DNA of 64,000 nucleotides from Paludibacterium sp. B53371 (GTDB lineage: Bacteria; Pseudomonadota; Gammaproteobacteria; Burkholderiales; Chromobacteriaceae): NCBI RefSeq assembly GCF_018802765.1, contig NZ_CP069163.1, positions 2,056,311-2,120,310 of the forward strand, read 5' to 3'. Positions 45,957-55,026 of the stretch are shown in pieces (the stretch's first letter is position 1; the number at the start of each line of letters is the position of its first letter). Both the position numbers and the translations under genes were made by a program. The notes under the pieces are model-generated. The model saw nothing but the letters and a program-made list of their open reading frames with translations, searched no databases and was not told the DNA's origin.

Positions 45957-47903
45957 ATGTTCAGAACAATGTCGGTTCGTTCAAAAATGCTGATCAGCGT
46001 CGTGGGCATTCTGGCCGCCGCGCTGCTGGTCACCGGCCTGTTGACAGCCCGTCTGGTGCATCGGGCGCTGGCCGATCGCCTGGAGCAATATGAATTGGTA
46101 CGCACGGTCGAGGCTATCCGCAATGGTCTGGATACGGCGGTATCGGTGCCCATGGCACAAACCCGGCAAATGGCGGGCAATGTATTTCTGCTCGACTGGA
46201 TGGCACAGGGAGAACCCGCCAGCGGGATTGGCACCTGGCAACGTTATGCCCGTCAGGTGAAGGCCATCAGCGGGGCTGAATCAGTAGACTGGATCTCCGA
46301 GGCGACGCTGAATTATTACGACGACGGCAAAGGGCTGTCGCGCAAGGTGGAACCGAAGTCGGCCAGCGATGGCTGGTTCTCGGCATTTCTCAATAGCGGC
46401 AAGACCGTGGACTTCAACCTCGGGGTCGAACCGGGCAGCCCGAATGTGATGATGTTCATCAATGCCCTAGCCAAAGATGCGGCCGGACATCGTGCCATTG
46501 CCAGTATCGGGCTGAATGTGACCGCCATTGCCAATCAGGTGCGTCAAACCTCGATCGGCAAGGACGGCCAGGTCTTTCTGGTGGACCAGAACGGCGGGAT
46601 CCAGATTCATCGCGACCTGAGTCTGGTGAAGGTGAGCAACAAGGTCGGCATGCAGACACTGCCGGGCATGGCGGAGGTATCGGCAACCTTGCTGCAGAAG
46701 AACAACTTCAATCTCGGGCATTTTGTCGGGCCGGAGGGGCCGATGGTGGTCGCCTCGAGCTATATGCCCAGCACCGGCTGGTTTGTCGTGGTGCAGGTCT
46801 CGGAGGCAGAGGCCTATCAGGCGGTCAATACGACGGTGATGTGGCTGGCCGGGGTGAGTGCGCTGGTCCTGCTGGTGGCGGTATTGCTGATCTGGATGGT
46901 GGCCAATTCGATTACCCGTCCACTGGATAAGCTGCAGCGTGCGATGGCAGCACTGACCTCGGGCCATGGAGACCTGACCAGCCGCCTGCAGGTGGAAAGT
47001 CGTGACGAAATCGGACAAATTGCCAGCAGTTTCAATATTCATATGGAACAGTTGCATCAGCAGTTGCTGACGGTGCGACAACAATCGCAAAACCTGAATG
47101 GCAATGTTGATCGCCTGGGAGACATGGCCCATGCCCTGACGCAGGACTCGGTCAACACCACCGAACTGGCCGAATCGACAGCGGCCACCATCGAACAAAT
47201 CACCGTGAGCGTGACCCACATTGCCGACAATACCCGGCAGACCACCCAGGTGGTCGAGCAGGCCGGACGCCTGTCGAACGACAGCGTCAAAGCCATGCAC
47301 AGCGTGGCGGGCGAGATCGGTCAAGTCTCTCATTCGATGGTCGACTTGCTCAGCGACATGACGGCACTCGGTGAACGTTCGCGGCAAATCGGTTCGATTG
47401 CCGCCGAGATCAAGGAAATTTCCGATCAGACCAATCTGCTGGCGCTGAATGCCTCGATCGAAGCTGCCCGCGCCGGGGAGCAAGGACGCGGCTTTGCCGT
47501 GGTCGCCGATGAAGTGCGTAAACTGGCTGAGCGCACTGGCAAGGCCACGGTGGAAATCGACCAGATGGTCGAGTCGATGGGCCAGGCGGCCGGTCAGGCG
47601 ATTCAGCGTGGTCAGCAAACCAATCATGCCGTAAGCAGCGGCGTGGCCCAGATCGAAGCGGCACTGGCGTCCATCTCGGCCATCCAGCAATGTATGGACG
47701 ATGTAAGACAGAAGATCATCGAGATTCGCGACGCCGCCAACGAGCAGTCACACGCGGCAGAGACCATGGCCCAGGCCGCGGAGAGAATGTCGCAGAGCGC
47801 CCAGAACGAGAACGGCCAGATCCAGCAGACCGAGCACATCATTCAGGACTTGCAAAAACTGTCCAATGGCCTGGCACAAGTCGTCAACAGCTTTACCCTG
47901 TAA
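45957..47903 (+). CDS. Methyl-accepting chemotaxis protein with dCache sensor
   Basis: 648 residues. Transmembrane segment near residues 11-33, a ~250-residue periplasmic double-Cache domain ([54 protein letters not shown]), a second segment near 291-316, HAMP, and the signalling hairpin [41 protein letters not shown] near residue 485. dCache receptors often bind amino acids, but the ligand-contact residues cannot be assigned here. There is no CheR-binding pentapeptide. Its stop lies 15 bp before the first repeat array. Confidence 0.94.
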   Translation: MFRTMSVRSKMLISVVGILAAALLVTGLLTARLVHRALADRLEQYELVRTVEAIRNGLDTAVSVPMAQTRQMAGNVFLLDWMAQGEPASGIGTWQRYARQVKAISGAESVDWISEATLNYYDDGKGLSRKVEPKSASDGWFSAFLNSGKTVDFNLGVEPGSPNVMMFINALAKDAAGHRAIASIGLNVTAIANQVRQTSIGKDGQVFLVDQNGGIQIHRDLSLVKVSNKVGMQTLPGMAEVSATLLQKNNFNLGHFVGPEGPMVVASSYMPSTGWFVVVQVSEAEAYQAVNTTVMWLAGVSALVLLVAVLLIWMVANSITRPLDKLQRAMAALTSGHGDLTSRLQVESRDEIGQIASSFNIHMEQLHQQLLTVRQQSQNLNGNVDRLGDMAHALTQDSVNTTELAESTAATIEQITVSVTHIADNTRQTTQVVEQAGRLSNDSVKAMHSVAGEIGQVSHSMVDLLSDMTALGERSRQIGSIAAEIKEISDQTNLLALNASIEAARAGEQGRGFAVVADEVRKLAERTGKATVEIDQMVESMGQAAGQAIQRGQQTNHAVSSGVAQIEAALASISAIQQCMDDVRQKIIEIRDAANEQSHAAETMAQAAERMSQSAQNENGQIQQTEHIIQDLQKLSNGLAQVVNSFTL

Positions 47904-48250
47904 AGGTTAGGCGCATTCGCCCGATGCAATGCGCCGATGCCATACCGGATGATGGCGCAATTGAAGATTGCGCCCTACGGATGAGCGCATTTTCGACCGG
48001 TGCATTCACGTAGGGTGCATTCGCGTAGGGTGCATTCGCGTAGGGTGCATTCGCGTAGGGTGCATTCGCGTAGGGTGCATTCGCGTAGGGTGCATTCGCC
48101 GGAGGCAATGCACCGATGCAATGCACCAATGCAATGCACCAATGCAATGCACCAATGCAATGCACCAATGCAATGCACCAATGCAATGCGCCATTTGCAA
48201 CTCACTTTTATTTTTCATGAAATTCCACCATGCTGACAGGATATCGCAAC
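47904..48250. repeat. Expanded REP array, left of the HD-GYP gene
   Basis: The whole 360-bp gap is repetitive. After a BIME-like part (47930-47999, CCATACCGGATGATGGCGC...ATTGCGCCCTAC) come six 15-bp units GTAGGGTGCATTCGC (48010-48099), a CGGAGGC centre, then about six and a half 13-bp units AATGCACCAATGC (48107-48192). The 15-mers contain GGTGCATT and the 13-mers contain its complement AATGCACC, so the two arms face each other and a transcript could fold back on itself. No gene is supportable here. Confidence 0.9.
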
Positions 48251-48263
48251 CGATGGATTCTCC

Positions 48264-49613
48264 ATGACCACCAGCCTGAAACTGTCAGAACTGATCAGCT
48301 CGCTCAGTTACGCCCTCGACATTACCGAAGGGCAGCCTGAAGGCCATTGCATCCGCAGTTGCTGGATTGGCATGCACATCGGTGCCGCAATCGGCCTGGA
48401 CGAGCAACAAAAGTGGGAGCTCTATTACGCCATCCTGCTGAAAGACCTGGGTTGCAGCAGTAACGCTTCTCGCATTTGCGAGTTGTATTTGACGGATGAT
48501 CGTCACTTCAAACAAGCGTTCAAAATGGTGGGGGCCAATCTGCCGCAGATGTTGAATTTCGTCTTCAACCATACCGGCACTCATGCCGGCAATTGGCCGC
48601 AACGGGTGAAATCCATTCTCAATGTACTGCGGCACGGCAAGCAGATGGCCGATGAGCTGATCAATACCCGCTGCCACCGAGGCGCCGATATTGCCCGGCA
48701 GTTGCGCTTCAACGAACAGGTCGCCCGCGGCATTCAGTCGCTGGATGAACACTGGGATGGCTCGGGTCGGCCACTGGGTCTTCAGGGTGAGGCCATCCCG
48801 CTCAATGCCCGTATTGCCCTGCTGTCCCAAGTGCTGGATGTGTTCAACATTACCCATGGCCGGGAGGCCGCACTGGCGGAGGTCACGGCGCGAGCCGGGG
48901 GCTGGCTGGATCCCGCCCTGGTGAAAGTGGCCCAGGGCCTGGCCAGGGATGACGCGTTCTGGCAGCAGCTGGAGGCCGAGGACATCGATTCGGCAGTGCT
49001 GGCGCTGGAACCGGCCCATTGCACGGTGCCACTGGACGAGGACTATCTGGACGAAATCGCCGATGGCTTTGGCCGGGTGGTCGACTCGAAAAGCCCATTC
49101 ACCGCGGGTCACAGCCAGCGAGTAGGCCATTACGCCGACTGCATCGCCGCCGAGCTGGGCATGGACGAGACGCGTCGGCGGTGGCTGAAGCGCGGCGCCC
49201 TGCTGCATGACGTCGGCAAGCTGGGGGTCAGCAACACTATCCTCGACAAGCCCGGACGACTGGATGCGGAAGAATGGGCGGCAGTACAGCGTCACGCCGG
49301 CTTTACCGAAGATATCCTGCGGCGTATCACCCAGTTTGCCGAACTGGCCCAAGTGGCGGGTGCCCATCACGAAAAGCTGGATGGCAGCGGATATCCCAAA
49401 GGGCTAAAGGCGGCACAGATCGCGCTGGAAACCCGCATTATCACCACCGCCGATATCTTTGACGCCATCAACGCCGAACGGCCCTACCACCCGGCCACCC
49501 CGGTCGACAAAACACTGGAGATCATGCGATCCAACCTGAACAGCGCCATCGATCCGGTTTGTTTTGACGCGCTGGAAACCGTCCTGAGACAGGAAGGCGC
49601 ATTAGCCGCATAA
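48264..49613 (+). CDS. HD-GYP protein with a second, degenerate HD domain
   Basis: 449 residues. The second domain is canonical: HSQRVGHYADCIAAELG, LLHDVGKLGVS with the HD pair near residues 315-316, and HHEKLDGSGYPKGL with GYP near residue 375. The first domain (about 1-195) has the same order but KD where HD is expected (LLKDLGCSSNASR) and DEHWDGSGRP in place of the GYP part. HD-GYP enzymes break cyclic-di-GMP, so the C-terminal domain is probably active and the N-terminal one regulatory. No signal or membrane part. Repeat arrays lie on both sides and reach its stop codon. Confidence 0.9.
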   Translation: MTTSLKLSELISSLSYALDITEGQPEGHCIRSCWIGMHIGAAIGLDEQQKWELYYAILLKDLGCSSNASRICELYLTDDRHFKQAFKMVGANLPQMLNFVFNHTGTHAGNWPQRVKSILNVLRHGKQMADELINTRCHRGADIARQLRFNEQVARGIQSLDEHWDGSGRPLGLQGEAIPLNARIALLSQVLDVFNITHGREAALAEVTARAGGWLDPALVKVAQGLARDDAFWQQLEAEDIDSAVLALEPAHCTVPLDEDYLDEIADGFGRVVDSKSPFTAGHSQRVGHYADCIAAELGMDETRRRWLKRGALLHDVGKLGVSNTILDKPGRLDAEEWAAVQRHAGFTEDILRRITQFAELAQVAGAHHEKLDGSGYPKGLKAAQIALETRIITTADIFDAINAERPYHPATPVDKTLEIMRSNLNSAIDPVCFDALETVLRQEGALAA

Positions 49614-50369
49614 GGTGCATTCACGTAGGGTGCATTCACGTAGGGTGCATTCACGTAGGGTGCATTCACGTAGGGTGCATTCGCGTAGGGTGCATTCGCC
49701 GGAGGCAATGCACCAATGCAATGCACCGATGCAATGCGCCGATGCAATGCGCCAATGCCATACCGGATGATGGCGCAATTGAAGATTGCGCCCTACGGAT
49801 GAGCGCATTTTCGACCGGTGCATACGCGCAGGGTGCATTCACGTAGGGTGCATTCGCGTAGGGTGCATTCGCCGGAGGCAATGCACCGATGCCATGCACC
49901 GATGCCATGCGCCGATGCCATGCGCCAATGCCATACCGGATGATGGCGCAATTGAAGATTGCGCCCTACGAATGGGCGCATTTTCGACCGGTGCATACGC
50001 GTAGGGTGCATTCGCGTAGGGTGCATTCGCGTAGGGTGCATTCGCGTAGGGTGCATTCGCCGGAGGCAATGCGCCGATGCAATGCGCCGATGCAATGCGC
50101 CGATGCAATGCGCCGATGCAATGCACCAATGCAATGCACCGATGCCATGCGCCAATGCCATACCGGATGATGGCGCAATTGAAGATTGCGCCCTACGGAT
50201 GAGCGCATTTTCGACCGGTGCATACGCGCAGGGTGCATTCGCGTAGGGTGCATTCGCCGGAGGCAATGCACCAATGCAATGCGCCGATGCCATACCGGAT
50301 GATGGCGCACTTGAAGAGTGCGCCTTACAAGAGTGCGCCTTACAAGCGTGCGCCTTACAAGAGCACGCC
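49614..50369. repeat. Four to five further REP array modules, right of the HD-GYP gene
   Basis: 756 bp made only of repeat modules. Each has 2-5 units of GTAGGGTGCATTCRC, a CGGAGGC centre, 2-7 units of the 13-mer AATGCRCCRATGC, then a ~70-bp conserved linker starting CCATACCGGATGATGGCGC and containing an inverted second palindrome (GGCGCAATTGAAG-ATTGCGCC-CTAC). Linker copies start near 49758, 49931, 50158 and, degraded, 50291. The last ~60 bp switch to a CGCCTTACAAGAGTG variant. The array starts inside the HD-GYP stop codon context and ends inside the trpE(G) stop codon. Confidence 0.9.
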
Positions 50370-52529
50370 CTACAAGCATGCGCCCTCACCGGTTGCCCCC
50401 AGCTTCGCCATCACCGCATTCATCAAGGCCTGCCCCACCCCGAGTGTCATGATCGACTCGGGGTGGAACTGCACGGCGGCCAGCGGCAGCTGGTGGTGCT
50501 CAATGGCCATGATCACACCATCCTCGCTGCGGGCAGTGACCTGCAGGCAGGTCGGCAAGTGTGCCGGGTCGGCATACAGCGAATGGTAGCGCCCCACCTC
50601 GAAGCGCTCTGGCAAGTCCGCCAGCAGGCGGCCGCCCAGCCGGCTGACCGGCGAGGGCTTGCCGTGCACCGGCAGCGGCAACTGGCCCAGCCGACCTCCG
50701 AAATACTCCACCATGCCCTGCAGACCAAGGCAGACACCAAACACCGGAATCGACAGGCCGATCAGGATTTCCAGTGTCTGGCGCATGGCAAAGTCCTCCG
50801 GTCTGCCCGGCCCCGGCGACAACAGCACCAGGTCGGGACGCAGGCCCTGGGCCAGTTGCTGACGAGCCAGCGGCGCACGCAGGGTGTGCACTTCGGCGCC
50901 GGACACACGCAGGTAGCCGGCCAGGGTATGCACGAAGGAATCTTCATGATCGATCAGCAGTACCTGCTTGCCGGCACCCGGCAGGGACACCACCCCGGTC
51001 GCGAGACTGGCGGTGACGGCAGGACGCAGGATGGCACGCTGGGCCGAGGCCTTGAGGTGGCACTCGGCGTCCTCCGCCGCGGCATCACTGTCGTACAGCA
51101 ATGTGGCTCCGGCACGTACTTCGGCCACACCATCCTTGAGGCGCAGGGTACGCAGCGTCAGGCCGGTGTTCATGTTGCCGTCGAAGGTCAGGCGTCCGAT
51201 GGCACCACCGTACCAGCGGCGGGGCGAGTGTTCGTGGGCCTCGATGAAGGCAATGGCCGAGCGCTTGGGGGCACCGGTGACGGTCACGGCCCAGGCATGG
51301 CTGAGAAAGGCATCCAGCGCGTCGAACTCTGGGCGCAGCAGGCCTTCGACGTGATCGACGGTATGGATCAGGCGCGAGTACATCTCGATCTGACGCCGAC
51401 CGATGACGCGCACCGAGCCCGGCTGACAAACGCGTGACTTGTCGTTGCGATCAACGTCGGTACACATGGTGAGCTCCGACTCGTCCTTGCCGGAGTTGAG
51501 CAAGGTACGAATCTGGGCGGCATCTTGCAGGGCGTCCTGACCACGGGCAATGGTCCCGCTGATCGGACAGGTCTCGACACGCTGGCCTTCGACGCGCACA
51601 AACATCTCCGGCGAGGCCGCGACCAGAAACTCGCCCTCCCCCAGGTTCATCAGGGCGCCATACGGTGCCGGGTTGCTGGCCTGCAGCCGGTCGAACAGCA
51701 CGCCGGGCTGTTCGCTGCAGGGCTCGACAAACAATTGGCCCAGCACCACTTCAAACAGATCGCCGCGGGCAAAGGCCTGTCGTGCGCGTTCGACCTGGGC
51801 AGCATATTCGCCGGGGGCATGGTCGCAGGCCGCCGGGGTCTGGCTGGCCAGGGAGTGGTACGGGGCAGCAGCCCCCAGGCGCGGCAGGCCGTGGGTGCGC
51901 TCCCCCTGCAGGCTGAAGTCATAACGCACGGTACGGGCACGTTGTTGCATGTGGTCCACCAGCAGCAGTTCGTCGGGCAGATACAGGACCAGATCACGCT
52001 GATCATCAGCCCGGGGCAAGCGCAGCGTCATCGGCTCGAACTGGAACACCAGGTCGTAGCCGAAGGCCCCATACAGACCGAGATCACTGTCTTGCGGGCT
52101 GGCGAACAGACGGCTCAGGGCGCGCACCAGACTGAAAGCCGAGGGTTGCCGGCTGCGCAGCTCTTCGCTGAAATCCTCGCCGGCCGGCAGAATCTGGCCA
52201 CTCAGCGTCTGCTCGTCTTGCTGCAACTGACTCAGCGCCGGCTCATCTGCCAGCATGGCAGCCAGCCCGGGCAGCAGAGCCTGACCACGCGCGTTGAGGG
52301 CCTCAAGACGAAAAGTTCTGCCACGGGTGGTCAGCACCAGAGGCGGATTAACGAAACCCATATCCCAGCGGGTGTAACGCCCGGGAAATTCAAAGCGGGA
52401 AGAGAACCAGACACCACGCGACTGATTCAGCGCCTCGACCAGCGCGCGGCCCGCCTGTGGGTAGGCACATTCTTCGGTCTGGCGCAGCACTTCGATGCCG
52501 CCCTGGGTGCAGTAACTGACTTCTTGCAT
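50370..52529 (-). CDS. trpE(G): Anthranilate synthase, fused large and small subunits TrpE(G)
   Basis: 719 residues. It turns chorismate and glutamine into anthranilate, the first tryptophan step. The N-terminal ~520 residues are the chorismate-binding subunit (SNPAPYGALMNLGEGEFLVAASPEMFV; CPISGTIARGQD; VTVTGAPKRSAIAFIE). The C-terminal part from about residue 527 is the glutaminase (LLIDHEDSFVHTLAGYL, the nucleophile in FGVCLGLQG near residue 600, and FHPESIMT). The ATG at 52529 has a GGAG site 7 bases upstream. Regulation by a tryptophan attenuator in the leader is clearly visible. Its last codons and stop lie in repeat sequence. Confidence 0.95.
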   Translation of the reverse strand: MQEVSYCTQGGIEVLRQTEECAYPQAGRALVEALNQSRGVWFSSRFEFPGRYTRWDMGFVNPPLVLTTRGRTFRLEALNARGQALLPGLAAMLADEPALSQLQQDEQTLSGQILPAGEDFSEELRSRQPSAFSLVRALSRLFASPQDSDLGLYGAFGYDLVFQFEPMTLRLPRADDQRDLVLYLPDELLLVDHMQQRARTVRYDFSLQGERTHGLPRLGAAAPYHSLASQTPAACDHAPGEYAAQVERARQAFARGDLFEVVLGQLFVEPCSEQPGVLFDRLQASNPAPYGALMNLGEGEFLVAASPEMFVRVEGQRVETCPISGTIARGQDALQDAAQIRTLLNSGKDESELTMCTDVDRNDKSRVCQPGSVRVIGRRQIEMYSRLIHTVDHVEGLLRPEFDALDAFLSHAWAVTVTGAPKRSAIAFIEAHEHSPRRWYGGAIGRLTFDGNMNTGLTLRTLRLKDGVAEVRAGATLLYDSDAAAEDAECHLKASAQRAILRPAVTASLATGVVSLPGAGKQVLLIDHEDSFVHTLAGYLRVSGAEVHTLRAPLARQQLAQGLRPDLVLLSPGPGRPEDFAMRQTLEILIGLSIPVFGVCLGLQGMVEYFGGRLGQLPLPVHGKPSPVSRLGGRLLADLPERFEVGRYHSLYADPAHLPTCLQVTARSEDGVIMAIEHHQLPLAAVQFHPESIMTLGVGQALMNAVMAKLGATGEGACL

Positions 52530-52580
52530 GAGTTTCTCCGGGGTTGGCGCCCGGAGATTTCGGCGGGGGACAGGCAAGAC

Positions 52581-52608
52581 AAAGCCGCTCGAAACTTCCG
52601 GGCGGCTT
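52581..52608 (-). terminator. Attenuator terminator (3:4 hairpin) before trpE(G)
   Basis: Stem AAGCCGC/GCGGCTT around a 13-base loop, followed by T-rich TGTCTTG, 52-79 bases before the gene. The left arm can instead pair with GCGGC just after the leader peptide (about 52631-52636), the antiterminator. The GCTCGA/TCGAGC stem spanning the leader stop is the 1:2 hairpin. Confidence 0.8.
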
Positions 52609-52640
52609 GGTTGGGTTTCAGACACAGGCAGGCCGCTCGA

Positions 52641-52685
52641 TCAGTCGAGCCACCACCAGCCTTGTGTAAGAAATTTGCTATTCAT
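52641..52685 (-). CDS. trpL: Tryptophan leader peptide with three tandem Trp codons
   Basis: A 14-residue reading frame, ATG at 52685 to TGA at 52641, reading MNSKFLTQGWWWLD. Three consecutive TGG codons near the end are the sensor of classical attenuation: starved ribosomes stall there and let the antiterminator form. The stop sits inside the 1:2 hairpin (GCTCGA-CTGA-TCGAGC). No Shine-Dalgarno is visible, and the predicted transcription start lies at or within a base or two of the ATG, so it may be read as a leaderless message. It precedes trpE(G) by 111 bases. Confidence 0.85.
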   Translation of the reverse strand: MNSKFLTQGWWWLD

Positions 52686-52692
52686 GCGGAAT

Positions 52693-52721
52693 AATCTATC
52701 AGGGCATGCCCTGCTGGTAAA
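52693..52721 (-). promoter_or_regulatory. Candidate trp promoter with palindrome in the spacer
   Basis: -35 TTTACC (52721-52716) and -10 TAGATT (52698-52693) with exactly 17 bases between, which hold the perfect 14-bp palindrome CAGGGCATGCCCTG (52700-52713). The start point predicted from the -10 falls at about 52686, next to the leader ATG. The palindrome does not match the enteric TrpR operator. Confidence 0.55.
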
Positions 52722-52739
52722 GAGGTATTTTCCGATCCC

Positions 52740-53510
52740 TCATTCGGCACGCGGCGCCGTGACACTGTCGAGCAACGTGTAGCCACGCGCCTTCAGGGCA
52801 GCAGCGAATTCGGCCAGCGCCATTTCGGCCAGGGCGGCCTTGCCGTTGAAGCCGAATTCGATGTGCATCTGGCTGATGCGCTGGTTGCCGAAACTGGGCA
52901 GGCTGGACAGGCGCAGCGCCGGGTAACGGCGGACGAAATCCTGCATCAGGTCGATCAGATCGCCTTCACGCGCCTCGAGGGCAATCAGGGTGCGGTCAAC
53001 ATCCGGCTGGTCACTGAACAGGTGGCGGTAATCACGATCCAGAACGGACTCGATCATCGGCCAGGCCATGGCCGGAAAGCCCGGCACGAAGTGAACGTCC
53101 GCGACGGAGAAGCCGGGCACCTGATTGACCGGATTGAGGATCAGCCGCGCGCCTTGCGGAAAGTACCCCATCTGGATGCGGTGCGGGTAGGCATCGGCAC
53201 CGAAGCGCTGCTCCAGCAGGATTTTGGCCTCGGGATGCAACTCAAGCGGCTGGCCGCAGGCGGCAGCGGCACAGGCGCGGGTGAAGTCGTCCGGGGTGGC
53301 GCCAATGCCGCCGAAGCTGAACACCAGGTCGCCGCTGCCGAAGGCGCGTGTCAGGGCGGCCTGAATGCGCAGCGGATCGTCGCCAAGGTAATCGGCCCAG
53401 GCGAGTTTCATGCCACGGGCGGCGAGGAGGCGGATCAGGGCGGGCAGATGCTTATCGCTGCGTTTGCCGGACAATAATTCGTCACCGATGATGATGGCAC
53501 CGACATCCAT
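52740..53510 (-). CDS. CinA/MoaB-fold (molybdopterin-binding domain) protein
   Basis: 256 residues. The start VGAIIIGDELLSGKRSDKHL and FSFGGIGATPDDFTR are the MoCF-biosynthesis domain hallmarks shared by CinA N-terminal domains. There is no CinA C-terminal amidase domain, so it belongs to the short form found alone in many proteobacteria, with unclear function (nucleotide or pyrazinopterin hydrolysis has been proposed for relatives). The ATG at 53510 has a GGGAG site and starts the fold. Confidence 0.85.
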   Translation of the reverse strand: MDVGAIIIGDELLSGKRSDKHLPALIRLLAARGMKLAWADYLGDDPLRIQAALTRAFGSGDLVFSFGGIGATPDDFTRACAAAACGQPLELHPEAKILLEQRFGADAYPHRIQMGYFPQGARLILNPVNQVPGFSVADVHFVPGFPAMAWPMIESVLDRDYRHLFSDQPDVDRTLIALEAREGDLIDLMQDFVRRYPALRLSSLPSFGNQRISQMHIEFGFNGKAALAEMALAEFAAALKARGYTLLDSVTAPRAE

Positions 53511-53544
53511 GAGACGCTCCCTGAGTATATTTGAATGGCTGATG

Positions 53545-54300
53545 CTACTCGCCTGCCCCATTGGCATGCAAATTCATCCAGGCGATGCCGACCCACTCGC
53601 GCAGCGCAATCCAGCTCTGTCGCTGGGCAGTACCGCTGGGCAACCAGTTGATCAGGGCACTGGGAGACGGATGGCTCAAGCCTGTCGGTGCCGACAGCAC
53701 GTCAAACCCCTGGCGCACAAACAGGGCGCGTGCCCGGCGCAGGTGCCAGGCATTGGAGACCAGCGCGATACGCTGCACGCCGGCTGCCTTAAGCAAGGGA
53801 GCGCTGTAGCGGGCATTCTCTTCGGTGGTGTTGGCACGGCTCTCTGCCCAGCGTACGTCGAGGTGGTAGTCACGCTGCAGGGTTCGGGCCATCACGACAG
53901 CCTCGGGTTCGCCACCCAGCGGCGAACCGCCGGTCACCAGCAGCGGCTTGCCGAGTTGCTTGGCCAGCCAGCTGGCATAGCGCACACGCAGCAACGAGTC
54001 GGACGAGAGCTCTTCATCACCGTACTCGGGCGCGAAGTCTTTGCCACCGCCGAGGACCACGATGGCATCAATGGTCTGCAGGGCGCCGGGTGACGCCACC
54101 ACCGGTTCCAGCGGGCGGGTCAGCCACCAGGCCACTTGCGGGGTCGCCAGCAGGTAAATGCCGGCCAGGGCCAGGCCCACCAGCCAGCGGCGCCGGAACC
54201 ACAGCCCGAGCAGGGCCAGCCAGAGGAGGCACAGGGGGGGGAGTAAAAGAGCCCCGGCGGCCTGATGGATCAGGACGACGGGGCTGAACGTTGCGCTCAT
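53545..54300 (-). CDS. ElyC/SanA/YdcF-family (DUF218) membrane protein
   Basis: 251 residues with two N-terminal helices (about 14-34 and 40-58) and a C-terminal DUF218 domain: AIVVLGGGKDFAPEYGDEELSSDSLLRVRYASWLAKQLGKPLLVTGGSP and NTTEENARYSAPLLKAAGVQRIALVSNAWHLRRARALF. ElyC is linked to envelope polymer synthesis in E. coli; whether this is a true orthologue is not clear. It follows livF by 15 bp on the same strand, so readthrough from the liv genes is possible. Confidence 0.85.
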   Translation of the reverse strand: MSATFSPVVLIHQAAGALLLPPLCLLWLALLGLWFRRRWLVGLALAGIYLLATPQVAWWLTRPLEPVVASPGALQTIDAIVVLGGGKDFAPEYGDEELSSDSLLRVRYASWLAKQLGKPLLVTGGSPLGGEPEAVVMARTLQRDYHLDVRWAESRANTTEENARYSAPLLKAAGVQRIALVSNAWHLRRARALFVRQGFDVLSAPTGLSHPSPSALINWLPSGTAQRQSWIALREWVGIAWMNLHANGAGE

Positions 54301-54315
54301 TGCTTGCTTACTACC

Positions 54316-55026
54316 CTACTCACCGAGATAGGCGTTGCGCACGCGCTCATCGTCGAGCAGCTCGCGGGCATCGCCACCGATGGTGATCTTGCCACTTTCC
54401 ATGACATAGCCGCGCTGACTGACTTCCAGCGCCAGGCGGGCGTTCTGCTCCACCAGCAGCATGGTGACCCCTTCGGCCGCCACCATCTGGATGATTTCGA
54501 AGATCTTTTGCACGATGATCGGTGCCAGCCCCATGGAAGGCTCATCCAGCAGCAACAGCTTCGGCTTGGACAGCATGGCACGTCCCATGGCCACCATCTG
54601 CTGCTCACCACCGGACAGGGTGCCCGCCAGCTGCTTGCAACGTTCCTTCAGCCGCGGGAACAGGTCGTAGATGCGAACCAGTTCATCCTGGATCTGCGCT
54701 TTGTCGTTACGGATGTAAGCCCCCATCAGCAGGTTTTCTTCGACGGTCAGTTTGGGGAAGATGCCGCGCCCTTCCGGCACCATCACCAGGCCATGCCGCA
54801 CAAAGTCGTGGGAATGAATGGCGGCACAGTCCTTGCCTTCAAACTCGATGCTGCCGCCACTCTTCTTGACCATGCCGATCAGGGTCTTGAGGGTGGTGGT
54901 CTTGCCGGCACCGTTGGCGCCGATCAAAGTGACCAGCTCACCCTGCTTGATGTGAAAATCGATCCCCTTGACGGCCTGGATGCCGCCGTAGGCCACTTGC
55001 AGATTTTTAACTTCCAAGAGATTCAT
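54316..55026 (-). CDS. livF: Branched-chain amino acid ABC transporter ATPase LivF
   Basis: 236 residues. Walker A GANGAGKTTT near residues 36-45, signature LSGGEQQMVAMGRAM, and LLLDEPSMGLAP with Walker B. The VAYGGIQAVKGIDFHIKQGE start and VMESGKITIGGDARELLDD end are LivF-like. One of two cytoplasmic ATPases driving uptake through LivH/LivM. Its start overlaps the livG stop by 4 bp. Confidence 0.94.
   Translation of the reverse strand: MNLLEVKNLQVAYGGIQAVKGIDFHIKQGELVTLIGANGAGKTTTLKTLIGMVKKSGGSIEFEGKDCAAIHSHDFVRHGLVMVPEGRGIFPKLTVEENLLMGAYIRNDKAQIQDELVRIYDLFPRLKERCKQLAGTLSGGEQQMVAMGRAMLSKPKLLLLDEPSMGLAPIIVQKIFEIIQMVAAEGVTMLLVEQNARLALEVSQRGYVMESGKITIGGDARELLDDERVRNAYLGE

Noticed and set aside
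47904-50369. CRISPR-like array
   Set aside because: The units are head-to-tail with no unique spacers, they vary in sequence, and no cas genes are present.
47893-50389. Many overlapping ORFs of 60-200 codons on both strands in the repeat arrays
   Set aside because: They translate the 15-mer and 13-mer repeats (NAPYA, GALHWCIA and similar) in all frames, have no ribosome sites or domains, and exist only because the 15-bp unit is a multiple of three.
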